Assembly: GCA_035531075.1 (NCBI GenBank)
Contig: DATKTO010000032.1
Location: forward strand, 33,148-97,147
Origin: 39-52-133 sp035531075
Lineage (GTDB): Bacteria > Pseudomonadota > Gammaproteobacteria > Burkholderiales > Gallionellaceae
Reading direction: 5' to 3'
Length of the DNA stretch: 64,000 nucleotides
The notes beneath the pieces were generated by a model that was given only the letters and a program-made list of their open reading frames with translations, did no database searches and had not been told where the DNA came from. Positions 16,387 to 25,063 of this stretch are shown one piece after another. Positions within the stretch are counted from its first letter, which is position 1, and every line of letters begins with the position of its first letter. The translations under genes were made by a program, and so were the position numbers.

Positions 16387-18093
16387 ATGGAACTCACGGG
16401 CGCAGAAATAGCGATACGCTGTTTGCAGGAGGAAGGAGTTGAGTATGTATTCGGCTACCCTGGCGGGGCAGTGCTGTTTATATACGACGCACTCTTCAAT
16501 CAGGAGAAGGTCAAGCACATTCTGGTGCGGCACGAGCAAGCCGCGGTACACGCGGCTGACGGCTATGCACGCTCCACCGACAAGGTGGGGGTAGCGCTGG
16601 TGACCTCCGGGCCGGGCGTGACCAATGCGGTTACCGGCATCGCCACGGCATACATGGACTCTATCCCCATGGTGGTGATCAGCGGCCAGGTTCCTACCAG
16701 CTATATCGGCGAAGATGCATTCCAGGAAGTGGATACGGTCGGCATCACCCGACCCTGCGTAAAGCACAACTTCCTGGTGAAGGACGTGAATGATATCGCC
16801 ATCACCATCAAGAAAGCGTTCTATCTGGCCAAGAGTGGTCGTCCCGGACCGGTGCTGGTCGATATTCCCAAGGATATTTCTCTCGCCAAGGCCAGGTTTG
16901 AGTACCCCCAGTCTGTTGCCATCCGCTCCTACAACCCGGTGCTGAAGGCCGAAGCAGGCGCGCTCAAGCAGGCGGTACATCTGTTGCTGGAAGCCAAGCG
17001 CCCGATGATATATACCGGTGGCGGCGTGATTCTGTCGGAAGCCGCCAAGCCGCTGGCCGAGTTGGTGCGCCTGCTGGGCTTCCCCTGCACCAGTACGCTG
17101 ATGGGACTGGGCGGCTATCCCGAGACCGACAAGCAATTCCTCGGCATGCTCGGCATGCATGGCACACTGGAAGCCAATATGGCGATGCAGGATTGCGACG
17201 TGCTGCTGGCGGTGGGCGCGCGCTTCGATGATCGCGTGATCGGCAATGTCAAACACTTCGGCTCCGTGCCGCGCAAGATCATCCATATCGATATCGACCC
17301 GGCCTCGATTTCCAAGCGCGTACAGGTGGACGTGCCGCTGGTGGGCGATGTGGCGCATGTGTTGCAGGACATGCTGGCGGTGTTGAAGGCGAGTAAACAC
17401 AAGCCGGACACTGCAGCCCTTGCACCGTGGTGGAAGCAGATCGAGGAGTGGCGCAGCCGCAACTCCCTGAGTTTCAAAAATTCGCTGGAAGTTATCAAGC
17501 CGCAGTATGTGGTGCAGAAGCTTTACGAAATCACCCACGGCGAAGCCTTTGTCACCTCGGACGTGGGCCAGCACCAGATGTGGGCGGCACAGCATTACAA
17601 GTTTGACCAGCCACGCCGCTGGATCAACTCCGGCGGACTGGGCACCATGGGCTTCGGTCTGCCCGCAGCGATGGGCGTGCAACTGGCGCATCCGGGTGCG
17701 ACTGTGGCCTGTGTGACCGGCGAGGGCAGTATCCAGATGAATATCCAGGAGCTCTCCACCTGCAAGCAGTTCCGCCTGCCAATCAAGATCATTGCGCTGA
17801 ACAACCGCTATCTGGGCATGGTGCGGCAGTGGCAGGAATTCTTCCACGGCAACCGCTATGCCGAATCCTATATGGACGCGCTACCGGATTTTGTGAAGCT
17901 GGCTGAAGCTTACGGGCATGTGGGCATCCGCGTGGACAAGCCGTCGGATGTTGAGGGGGCGCTGAAAGAAGCGTTTGCACGCAAGGACGATCTGGTATTC
18001 CTTGATTTCCGTACCGACCCGACCGAGAACGTATTCCCGATGGTGCCAGGCGGAAAAGGCCTGTCGGACGTGCTGATGGCGGAGGATATCTAA
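16387..18093 (+). CDS. ilvI: Acetolactate synthase large subunit
   Basis: ThDP-dependent acetohydroxyacid synthase catalytic subunit, first shared step of valine, leucine and isoleucine synthesis. 568 residues: N-terminal ThDP-binding domain with GYPGG and catalytic Glu50 in RHEQAA, central FAD-type domain, C-terminal ThDP/Mg domain. The metal-binding motif reads GEGSIQMN, with Glu where E. coli IlvI has Asp; the change is conservative. The gene overlaps ilvH by one base (TAATG), so the two subunits are coupled. The space upstream is shared with the divergent sigma factor gene; I saw no obvious leader-peptide attenuator in it. Confidence 0.95.
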   Translation: MELTGAEIAIRCLQEEGVEYVFGYPGGAVLFIYDALFNQEKVKHILVRHEQAAVHAADGYARSTDKVGVALVTSGPGVTNAVTGIATAYMDSIPMVVISGQVPTSYIGEDAFQEVDTVGITRPCVKHNFLVKDVNDIAITIKKAFYLAKSGRPGPVLVDIPKDISLAKARFEYPQSVAIRSYNPVLKAEAGALKQAVHLLLEAKRPMIYTGGGVILSEAAKPLAELVRLLGFPCTSTLMGLGGYPETDKQFLGMLGMHGTLEANMAMQDCDVLLAVGARFDDRVIGNVKHFGSVPRKIIHIDIDPASISKRVQVDVPLVGDVAHVLQDMLAVLKASKHKPDTAALAPWWKQIEEWRSRNSLSFKNSLEVIKPQYVVQKLYEITHGEAFVTSDVGQHQMWAAQHYKFDQPRRWINSGGLGTMGFGLPAAMGVQLAHPGATVACVTGEGSIQMNIQELSTCKQFRLPIKIIALNNRYLGMVRQWQEFFHGNRYAESYMDALPDFVKLAEAYGHVGIRVDKPSDVEGALKEAFARKDDLVFLDFRTDPTENVFPMVPGGKGLSDVLMAEDI

Positions 18094-18584
18094 TGCGCCA
18101 CATTATTTCTATACTGATGGAAAACGAGGCGGGAGCCTTGTCGCGCGTCGCCGGTCTGTTCTCTGCACGCGGTTACAACATCGAGTCGCTGACCGTGGCG
18201 CCGACCGAGGATGAAACCCTGTCGCGCATGACCATCGTGACCCGTGGTTCCGACGAAATCATCGAGCAGATCAACAAGCAGCTCAACAAGCTGATTGAAG
18301 TCGTGGCGGTGATGGACCTGAGTGAGGGTGAACATCTGGAGCGTGAACTGATGTTGGTCAAGGTGCGTGCCGAAGGTGCTGCGCGCGAAGAAATCAAGCG
18401 CATGGCGGATATTTTCCGTGGCCGCATCATCGATGTCTCCAACCACACCTACACCATCGAGCTGACCGGCAGTGGCACCAAGCTGGACAGTTTCCTGCAG
18501 GCGATAGACCGCAGCCTGATACTGGAAACGGTGCGCACGGGCGCCTCGGGCATTGGCCGCGGCGACCGTATTTTGAAATTGTAA
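18093..18584 (+). CDS. ilvH: Acetolactate synthase small regulatory subunit
   Basis: 163-residue regulatory subunit that stabilises the catalytic subunit and gives valine feedback inhibition. An N-terminal ACT domain (about residues 2-78, starting RHIISILMENEAGALSRVAG) precedes the C-terminal dimerisation domain, with normal length. One-base overlap with ilvI, 69 bases before ilvC. Confidence 0.95.
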   Translation: MRHIISILMENEAGALSRVAGLFSARGYNIESLTVAPTEDETLSRMTIVTRGSDEIIEQINKQLNKLIEVVAVMDLSEGEHLERELMLVKVRAEGAAREEIKRMADIFRGRIIDVSNHTYTIELTGSGTKLDSFLQAIDRSLILETVRTGASGIGRGDRILKL

Positions 18585-18653
18585 GACCGAAGCCATTAAA
18601 TATTGGCATTCGCAAGCCAAATGATGAATTGAAAATAACGAAAAGGAAACACC

Positions 18654-19670
18654 ATGAAAGTTTATTACGACAAAGACGCTGACCTCTCCCTGATCAAGGG
18701 CAAACAAGTAACCATCGTGGGCTACGGCTCACAGGGTCATGCCCACGCGCAAAACCTGCGCGATTCAGGCGTGAACGTTACCGTGGCCCTGCGCAAAACT
18801 GGCGCATCATGGAAAAAAGCCGAAGCTGCCGGCCTCAAGGTGATGGAAGTGGCCGCCGCGGTTAAAGCTGCGGATGTCGTGATGATCCTGTTGCCCGATG
18901 AAAATATTCCACAGGTCTACAATGACGACGTCGCGCCAAACATGAAGAAGGGTGCCGCACTGGCATTTGCGCACGGCTTCAACGTGCATTACAACCAGGT
19001 AGTACCGCGTGCCGATATCGACGTGATCATGATTGCACCCAAAGGCCCCGGCCACACCGTGCGTTCCGAATACCTCAAGGGCGGCGGCGTACCTTCCCTG
19101 ATCGCAATCTATCAGGACATCTCCGGCAAGGCCAAAGACATCGCACTGTCCTATGCGGCAGCAAACGGCGGCACCAAGGGTGGCGTGATTGAAACCAATT
19201 TCCGCGAAGAAACAGAAACCGACCTGTTCGGCGAACAGGCCGTATTGTGCGGTGGCGCGGTTGAGCTGGTGAAGATGGGTTTTGAAACCCTGACCGAAGC
19301 GGGCTATGCACCGGAAATGGCCTACTTCGAATGCCTGCACGAACTGAAGCTGATCGTGGATCTGATGTATGAGGGCGGCATCGCCAACATGAATTACTCG
19401 ATATCCAACAACGCTGAATACGGCGAATATGTAACCGGACAGCGCGTGATTGGCGAAGAGTCTCGCACCGCGATGCGCGAATGCCTGAAGAACATCCAGA
19501 ACGGTGACTACGCCAAGCGCTTTATCCTGGAAGGCCGTACCAATTACCCGGAAATGACTGCGCGCCGCCGCCTGAATGCCGAGCATCCGATTGAAAAAGT
19601 GGGTGCACAGTTGCGCGGCATGATGCCATGGATCAGCAAAAACAAGCTGGTTGATCAGTCCAAAAACTAA
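18654..19670 (+). CDS. ilvC: Ketol-acid reductoisomerase (NADP+), class I
   Basis: Second step of branched-chain amino acid synthesis: isomerises and reduces acetolactate and acetohydroxybutyrate. 338 residues, the short class I form. The N-terminal Rossmann fold has GYGSQGHAHAQNLRDSG, and the C-terminal knotted helical domain has the Mg-binding acidic residues (ETDLFGEQAVLCGG and the ECLHELKLIVDLMYEGG stretch). AGGAA precedes the start. Third gene of ilvIHC, followed by a terminator. Confidence 0.97.
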   Translation: MKVYYDKDADLSLIKGKQVTIVGYGSQGHAHAQNLRDSGVNVTVALRKTGASWKKAEAAGLKVMEVAAAVKAADVVMILLPDENIPQVYNDDVAPNMKKGAALAFAHGFNVHYNQVVPRADIDVIMIAPKGPGHTVRSEYLKGGGVPSLIAIYQDISGKAKDIALSYAAANGGTKGGVIETNFREETETDLFGEQAVLCGGAVELVKMGFETLTEAGYAPEMAYFECLHELKLIVDLMYEGGIANMNYSISNNAEYGEYVTGQRVIGEESRTAMRECLKNIQNGDYAKRFILEGRTNYPEMTARRRLNAEHPIEKVGAQLRGMMPWISKNKLVDQSKN

Positions 19671-19697
19671 CAGGGCATGCGCTGAATGAAGGCAGGT

Positions 19698-19742
19698 GAC
19701 TGGTGATGGCGGCAAATGCCGGCTGTCACCGGTCATTTTTTT
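19698..19742 (+). terminator. Rho-independent terminator after ilvC
   Basis: A long stem with two mismatches (arms starting GACTGGTGA and ending TCACCGGTC, loop around AAAT) is followed by seven T. It closes the ilvIHC unit and separates it from pssA. Confidence 0.8.
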
Positions 19743-19840
19743 ATTCAACGTCTGCCGCAGACGCCTACCGTTTCATCAGCTATTGGTGATAAAGTATCCG
19801 CTATGACAATTTTGCTTTATTCTCCAACCCATTAAAAATT

Positions 19841-20599
19841 ATGAACGATTTGAATTCACGCAAACCGATAAGTATCCGCCGCCGCGGCATTTATTTATTG
19901 CCTAATCTGTTTACCACGGCGGCCTTGTTTTCCGGTTTTTATGCCATCGTGCAGGGCATGAACAACAAGTTTGAATATGCCGCTGTCGCAATATTTATTG
20001 CGATGGTACTGGATGGCCTGGATGGGCGCGTGGCCCGCATGACGCATACCCAGAGCGCGTTCGGCGCGGAATATGACAGCCTGTCCGACATGGTGTCCTT
20101 CGGTGTCGCCCCGTCTTTGCTGATGTACGAATGGGCATTCAGGGATCTGGGCAAGTGGGGCTGGTTTGCCGCGTTTATCTATTGCGTCTGTGCGGCATTG
20201 CGCCTCGCGCGCTTTAACACCAATATCGAGGTCGTGGACAAACGCTTTTTCCAGGGCTTGCCCAGCCCCGCTGCAGCAGCGCTGGTCGCCGGTTTTGTGT
20301 GGCTGTTGCAGGACAATGGCTATGCAGGAAACGAGCTGCGCTGGTACGCGGCAGCCTTGACCGTCTTTGCCGGCTTGAGCATGGTCAGCAACCTGCGCTT
20401 TTACAGCTTCAAGGATTTTAATCTGCGCAAGAGCGTGCCATTTATCATGGTCTTCCTGCTGGCGATGTTCTTCGTGGTGATTTCAAGTTACCCCGCCGGC
20501 GTATTGTTTATGTTGTTTCTGGGCTATTCGCTGTCGGGTTACGTGTTATGGCTGTTCGATCTGCGCAAGTCCAGGCAAAAATCTCGCCCCCCTGCTTAA
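19841..20599 (+). CDS. pssA: CDP-diacylglycerol-serine O-phosphatidyltransferase
   Basis: Integral membrane enzyme making phosphatidylserine, precursor of phosphatidylethanolamine. 252 residues with about eight membrane segments. The CDP-alcohol phosphotransferase signature is complete, spanning about residues 66-91: DG..DGR.AR, eight residues, G, then the two metal-binding aspartates (GAEYDSLSD). This is the membrane-bound type II family rather than the PLD-like E. coli enzyme. The ilvC-pssA neighbourhood is common in betaproteobacteria, but the terminator upstream suggests separate transcription. Confidence 0.94.
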   Translation: MNDLNSRKPISIRRRGIYLLPNLFTTAALFSGFYAIVQGMNNKFEYAAVAIFIAMVLDGLDGRVARMTHTQSAFGAEYDSLSDMVSFGVAPSLLMYEWAFRDLGKWGWFAAFIYCVCAALRLARFNTNIEVVDKRFFQGLPSPAAAALVAGFVWLLQDNGYAGNELRWYAAALTVFAGLSMVSNLRFYSFKDFNLRKSVPFIMVFLLAMFFVVISSYPAGVLFMLFLGYSLSGYVLWLFDLRKSRQKSRPPA

Positions 20600-20667
20600 A
20601 GTCAGGCGCTGGTAGTGCCTGAATCTGCATGCCTGATTGACAGCCGTCCGAGTTTAAGAGGTTCACG

Positions 20668-21564
20668 ATGCGATTTACCACTGTGGTTGCCACCGAGCAA
20701 CTGGCGCAACATCTCGATGATCCTGAGTGGATTGTGTTTGATTGCCGTTTTACCCTGACCAATACCGAAGCGGGAGGTCTGGCCTACCAGCAGGGTCATA
20801 TTCCGGGTGCGCGTTATGTGCATCTGGATAATGATATGTCCTCGCCGGTGACAGCCACCAGCGGGCGTCATCCTCTGCCGGATGTGAAAGTATTCAGCGA
20901 AAAACTCTCCGGCTGGGGCGTGGATAACAGCAAACAGATCGTGGTATATGACGACAGTTTCGGCTCGATGGCGGTGAAAATGTGGTGGCTGCTGCGTTGG
21001 CTGGGTCATGACAATGTGGCCTTGCTGGACGGCGGATTGCCTAAATGGATGAAGCAAAAGCTGCCTATCAGCAGCGAACTGCCCAAGATTATCCCCGCAG
21101 AATTTGTACCGCATGTGCGTAGTGAAATGGTGGCGATTGCCGCTGAAGTTGAGCAGGCAAGGCAGGAGCGTTGCCGCCTGGTGATTGATGCGCGCCCGGA
21201 ACAGCGCTTTGCGGGTGAACGCGAGCCTTTGGACAAGGTGGCAGGCCATATCCCCGGTGCGATCAACTGGGTGTTTGAAGAGAACCTGGATTTCGACGGC
21301 ACCTATCTGCCGGCTGCTGAGCTGCGCGAGTCGTATTTAAAACTGCTGCATGGTGTTAAGCCGGAGCAGGTAATTCATACCTGCGGTTCTGGCGTCACTG
21401 CCTGCCACAATATGCTGGCGATGGAGATTGCCGGCTTGCCCAGCGGCAAGCTTTATGCGGGCTCCTGGAGCGAGTGGATTACCGATCCGTCGCGGCCGGT
21501 CGCGACGGGTGAGGGTCAGGAGCATCGTGCACATTTGACCAGCGAATCCCTTAGCTGCGGCTGA
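20668..21564 (+). CDS. sseA: Sulfurtransferase, 3-mercaptopyruvate type
   Basis: Two-domain rhodanese of 298 residues: an inactive N-terminal rhodanese fold (about 1-140) and an active C-terminal one with catalytic Cys239 in the loop CGSGVTA. That loop sequence is typical of 3-mercaptopyruvate sulfurtransferases, whereas thiosulfate-specific enzymes usually carry CRKGVTA, so sulfur transfer from mercaptopyruvate is the better prediction, though thiosulfate use is possible. No signal peptide, so cytoplasmic. It stands alone on the plus strand, convergent with the interrupted gene at 21633-22076. Confidence 0.85.
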   Translation: MRFTTVVATEQLAQHLDDPEWIVFDCRFTLTNTEAGGLAYQQGHIPGARYVHLDNDMSSPVTATSGRHPLPDVKVFSEKLSGWGVDNSKQIVVYDDSFGSMAVKMWWLLRWLGHDNVALLDGGLPKWMKQKLPISSELPKIIPAEFVPHVRSEMVAIAAEVEQARQERCRLVIDARPEQRFAGEREPLDKVAGHIPGAINWVFEENLDFDGTYLPAAELRESYLKLLHGVKPEQVIHTCGSGVTACHNMLAMEIAGLPSGKLYAGSWSEWITDPSRPVATGEGQEHRAHLTSESLSCG

Positions 21565-21632
21565 TTAATGCCGTGCAGCGTTGGCTGACCATCACTTTTC
21601 AATATCAGTGTCATTCAACAGAACATCACTGT

Positions 21633-22076
21633 TCATGCAATTGCTGACGCGCGAGCTTTGGCATCTGCACACCAGGCTTGCGCCCAGACTTTTGCTCTCG
21701 TCCGTTCTGCAGCGTCCAGCTTTGCTGCGGCAATTTGTGCAACCTGCCAGAAACCATTGCGTGAAAGATCATCGTGAATTTGTGTGACTGCATCGCAGTC
21801 CTGTGCGCGCATGGCATCGCTCAGGGTATGTGCATGCTCTGTTAGCAATTGTTCGCGTAAGATTGCCGCCTAGCCTGCGATGATCTCTCTGATCGCACGG
21901 TGAGCAGGCGAATCGCGGTCTGCGGGTTGTGCGGTGGCGTTGACAAAAGTTTGCAGTGCGATCAGGGAGGCCAGTGCATGGCTGGTATTGCGCGCCTGCT
22001 GGATGGCGAACAGGCATTGTTCAAGTATTGTCTCTGGAGACAGTCGCAGCGATATGGTATTTGTCGGATTAGTCAT
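21633..22076 (-). pseudogene. Small unknown gene interrupted by an in-frame amber codon
   Basis: One frame runs from the ATG at 22076 (MTNPTNTISLRLSPETI) to a stop at 21633, broken only by a single TAG at 21870-21872. Without it the product would be about 147 helical residues, and the stretch after the stop continues as plausible protein (EHAHTLSDAMRAQDCDAV). The start is three bases after the cobalamin adenosyltransferase stop, so it ends that operon. I do not recognise the family. It may be a recent pseudogene, a truncated 68-residue protein still in use, or a sequencing error. Confidence 0.55.
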
Positions 22077-22079
22077 AAA

Positions 22080-22631
22080 CTAATTATTGGACGCCGATCT
22101 TTGCCACAGGGTCTCGGCCTGACCCGCGCTGCGATTCAGCACGCGGCTCAGCACGAACAGCAAATCAGACAGGCGGTTCAGGTAGGGCAGGCCGTGAGGC
22201 GGTGCCTCCTCGCTCTGCGCAAGGGCGACCAGTTCGCGTTCGGCACGGCGTGCAATGGTGCGTGCGATATGACACAGGCAGGCCACACGTGTTCCTCCCG
22301 GCAGGATGAATTCCTTGAGCGGCGGCAAGTCGGCGTTGTAATGCGCGATGGCAATATCCAGCCTGGCGAGCTTGTCTTCAGTGAATGGCGACACCGGATA
22401 GGCGAGCGAGCCACCCAGATCAAACAGGTCGTTCTGCACCTGCAACAACAGGCCGCGTATGTCCAGCGGCAAGGTTTCGCATAACAGCAAGCCAATCTGG
22501 CTGTTGAGTTCGTCGACGGCACCGAGGCAATGTATGCGCATACTATCTTTGCTGACGCGCGTACCATCGGCCAGTCCGGTTGTACCCTTGTCGCCGGTGC
22601 GGGTCACTATTTTGCTGAGACGATTTGCCAT
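22080..22631 (-). CDS. Cob(I)yrinic acid a,c-diamide adenosyltransferase, PduO type
   Basis: ATP:corrinoid adenosyltransferase making adenosylcobalamin. 183 residues, helical-bundle PduO/MMAB family: N-terminal RTGDKGTTGL ATP loop, GAVDELNS, and the conserved C-terminal LNRLSDLLFVLSR. No cobalamin riboswitch is visible; the gene sits 18 bases behind DUF1841 inside the rnf-nth operon and is presumably transcribed with it. In-frame gene order and spacing suggest housekeeping rather than propanediol use. Confidence 0.92.
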   Translation of the reverse strand: MANRLSKIVTRTGDKGTTGLADGTRVSKDSMRIHCLGAVDELNSQIGLLLCETLPLDIRGLLLQVQNDLFDLGGSLAYPVSPFTEDKLARLDIAIAHYNADLPPLKEFILPGGTRVACLCHIARTIARRAERELVALAQSEEAPPHGLPYLNRLSDLLFVLSRVLNRSAGQAETLWQRSASNN

Positions 22632-22649
22632 TTTACCTCCGGGTTAAAT

Positions 22650-23072
22650 TTACATGCGCGCGAGGCAGGACAAATAGATCGCTGCATCGGGCGGGGTGCC
22701 AGTCCGCTGTGCCTGCCACAGCATTTCACCGAGGCACTCCATCATTTTGTGCTGCGCATCATGTTCTGACTGGTGATGCTCGGTGAGTCGCTGGAAGTGT
22801 GCACGTATCCCCCGTGGCTGGTCGATGGAAATCTGCTCCTCGATGGTGAGATGCATCATCAGGTGCAAAAAAGGATTGATCTCCCCGCTTTGTGGCGAAT
22901 AGTCCTTGTTCTGGTAGCGCTGCGGATTTTCAAGCAGCTCATGATATTCAGGGTGCTTTGCAATCAGTTGGGTCACCAGATTTTCGAGTGGGGTTAGCAG
23001 CGTTCCCTCGCGCCGCTTGCGCCAGCTGTCGAACAGAAAATTGCGGGCATCATCCCGGCTGGGGTTAAACAT
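22650..23072 (-). CDS. DUF1841 family protein
   Basis: 140-residue soluble protein with no signal peptide or membrane segment, matching DUF1841 (start MFNPSRDDARNFLFD, central HLMMHLTIEEQISIDQP, histidine-rich C-terminal third). The conserved histidines hint at metal binding, but no function is established. Its ATG overlaps the nth stop (TGATG), so it is translationally coupled to the endonuclease gene. Confidence 0.85.
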   Translation of the reverse strand: MFNPSRDDARNFLFDSWRKRREGTLLTPLENLVTQLIAKHPEYHELLENPQRYQNKDYSPQSGEINPFLHLMMHLTIEEQISIDQPRGIRAHFQRLTEHHQSEHDAQHKMMECLGEMLWQAQRTGTPPDAAIYLSCLARM

Positions 23073-23704
23073 CAGAATTCCTTCTTTTTATACTCGCACA
23101 AATTTTCGATCAGGCACTGGCCGCATTTGGGCTTGCGTGCCTGGCAGATATAGCGCCCGTGCAATATCAGCCAGTGGTGCGCGTCGTGCTTGAATTCGTC
23201 GGGAATAAACTTGAGCAGTTTCTTCTCAACTTCAAGCACGTCTTTTCCGGGTGCAATGCCGGTGCGGTTGGCGACGCGGAAGATATGTGTGTCCACCGCG
23301 ATGGTGGGCTGGCCAAAGGCGGTGTTCAACACCACATTGGCAGTCTTGCGGCCCACGCCGGGTAGCGCTTCCAGCGCTTCGCGCGTGGGCGGCACCTCGC
23401 CGCCGTGCTTTTCCAGCAGGATGTTGCAGGTCTGTATGATGTGTTTGGCCTTGGTCTTGTACAGGCCTATGCGCTGCACATATTCACGCAGTTTTTCTTC
23501 GCCCAGATCCAGCATTGCCTGCGGCGTATTGGCGACCGGATACAGCTTGCGGGTGGCGGCATTCACGCTGATATCGGTGGCCTGCGCAGAAAGCAGCACG
23601 GCGATCAGCAGCTCAAACGGTGAATGAAACTCGAGTTCGGTGGTGGGGTGCGGGTTCTGCTGCTGCAGGCGCAAGAATATTTCCCGGCGCTTGGCTGCGT
23701 TCAT
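23072..23704 (-). CDS. nth: Endonuclease III
   Basis: DNA glycosylase/AP lyase for oxidised pyrimidines in base excision repair. 210 residues: helix-hairpin-helix LPGVGRKTANVVL with the catalytic Lys, catalytic Asp in VDTHIFRV, and the four-cysteine iron-sulfur loop C-x6-C-x2-C-x5-C at the C-terminus. The start at 23704 (MNAAKRREIF) matches relatives; an extension to 23767 would run into rnfE. The gene follows rnfE by four bases, as in E. coli rsxABCDGE-nth. Confidence 0.96.
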   Translation of the reverse strand: MNAAKRREIFLRLQQQNPHPTTELEFHSPFELLIAVLLSAQATDISVNAATRKLYPVANTPQAMLDLGEEKLREYVQRIGLYKTKAKHIIQTCNILLEKHGGEVPPTREALEALPGVGRKTANVVLNTAFGQPTIAVDTHIFRVANRTGIAPGKDVLEVEKKLLKFIPDEFKHDAHHWLILHGRYICQARKPKCGQCLIENLCEYKKKEF

Positions 23705-23708
23705 GGTT

Positions 23709-24398
23709 TTAGGCGGTAACCGTGTTTGCTGCAGGTGCTTTGAGCGCCTTGGCTTTTTTCTCGGCACGCAGGGTCAGGTAGTTCTTGCCTGCAATTAACA
23801 GCCCCAGGCCGATGAATGCGCCCGGCGGCAGGACGGCGAATAGAAAGCCGTGATAGTCCGGCACCACCGTTATTACCCAGCCCTTGGCCATGTCGCCCAG
23901 CGCCAGATCGAAGCCGGAAAATAAAGTGCCATGGCCGAATATTTCGCGCATGCCGCCGAGTATGGCAAGCACGGCAGTGAGCCCCATGCCCATGGCAAAA
24001 CCGTCCACGGCTGCGGGCAGCACGGGATTCTTGCCGGCGAAGGCTTCGATACGCGCCAGCACGATACAGTTGGTCACGATCAGCGGTATGAATATGCCGA
24101 GCACAATGTAGAGGCTGTACATATAGGCGTTCAGCAGATACTGCACGACTGTGACCAGCATCGCGATGATCAGGATATACACGGGTATGCGGATTTCATT
24201 CGGTACGAAATTGCGTATCGGTGAGATGGCGGCGCCGCTCAGCGTCATCACCAGGGTCGTGGCGAGGCCGAGGCTGACGGCATTCACCACGGAATTGCTC
24301 ACTGCCAGCAACGGGCACAGGCCGAGCAGCTGCACGACGCCGGTGTTCTGCTTCCACAGGCCGTTGTGCAGAATATCTTTTACTTCCTGAAGCTTCAT
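23709..24398 (-). CDS. rnfE: Rnf/Rsx electron transport complex subunit E
   Basis: Inner-membrane subunit of the Rnf complex, which couples electron flow between NAD(H) and ferredoxin to ion movement, or reduces SoxR in the Rsx form. 229 residues, about six membrane helices, homologous to RnfA; the paired motif LGLCPLLAVSN near residue 25 carries the conserved cysteine implicated in the membrane iron-sulfur site. Overlaps rnfG by four bases. Confidence 0.94.
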   Translation of the reverse strand: MKLQEVKDILHNGLWKQNTGVVQLLGLCPLLAVSNSVVNAVSLGLATTLVMTLSGAAISPIRNFVPNEIRIPVYILIIAMLVTVVQYLLNAYMYSLYIVLGIFIPLIVTNCIVLARIEAFAGKNPVLPAAVDGFAMGMGLTAVLAILGGMREIFGHGTLFSGFDLALGDMAKGWVITVVPDYHGFLFAVLPPGAFIGLGLLIAGKNYLTLRAEKKAKALKAPAANTVTA

Positions 24399-25063
24399 TT
24401 TGTCCCCGCTTCCTGTTTTGAGGCACCTTTGGTATCGATTTCATTCTCTGCGAACAAGCTGGCGCGGTTCTCTTCAGCATAGTGCAGCGCATTGTGCACC
24501 GCCTTAGCTACGGCGCGCGGAGTGATGGTCGCACCTGCCATGTAGTCGATCTGGCCGCCGTCCTTTTTCACTTTCCACTCGTCTTCGCCGTAGCGCTGGT
24601 GTGAGGTGCCTGCAAACAGGTTGATCCATTGATTCCTGGCAATGTCGATATAGTCGCCCAGTCCGGGCGTTTCCTTATGCGTGACAACACGAACACCGGT
24701 GATATTTCCAGCGTAGCTGATGGCCACGATCATTGCTATTTTACCGCTGTAACCATCGGGTGCAATGGCTTCAAGCACGATGAGGGATGGCTGGCCTTTC
24801 AGGCGGCCGCGGTAGGCCACGGTGTCCTGCTCGGTGCCCAGCTGTGCGCTGGCCGGCACGGTGATGCTGTCCTTGATCAGCTCATTGTCATACAGTGACT
24901 GCGGCGCCACCTGGTTGATCAGTTGCAGTTTGGCTTTTTCTTCGCTTTGTGCAATCAGCTCATAGGTGAGGTTGAAAGTGAAGGCCAGAATGGCGGTGCC
25001 GATGACGCTAAAAAACAGCAGGTTGAGCGCCGTTCTGAGCGTGGCTTTGGTCAGGCGCTTCAT
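24395..25063 (-). CDS. rnfG: Rnf/Rsx electron transport complex subunit G
   Basis: Periplasm-facing flavoprotein subunit of the Rnf complex. 222 residues: one N-terminal membrane helix (about 9-31), then an FMN-binding domain with the attachment motif GATITPRAV near residue 178, whose threonine carries covalent FMN. The C-terminal tail is charged. Four-base overlaps on both sides (rnfD, rnfE) show tight coupling. Confidence 0.94.
   Translation of the reverse strand: MKRLTKATLRTALNLLFFSVIGTAILAFTFNLTYELIAQSEEKAKLQLINQVAPQSLYDNELIKDSITVPASAQLGTEQDTVAYRGRLKGQPSLIVLEAIAPDGYSGKIAMIVAISYAGNITGVRVVTHKETPGLGDYIDIARNQWINLFAGTSHQRYGEDEWKVKKDGGQIDYMAGATITPRAVAKAVHNALHYAEENRASLFAENEIDTKGASKQEAGTK

Noticed and set aside
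16306..17847. 513-codon minus-strand frame opposite ilvI
   Set aside because: The sequence is histidine/arginine-rich antisense translation without motifs; ilvI is certain.
22632..22700. Cobalamin riboswitch before the adenosyltransferase gene
   Set aside because: Only 18 bases separate it from the preceding gene, so there is no room for a riboswitch.
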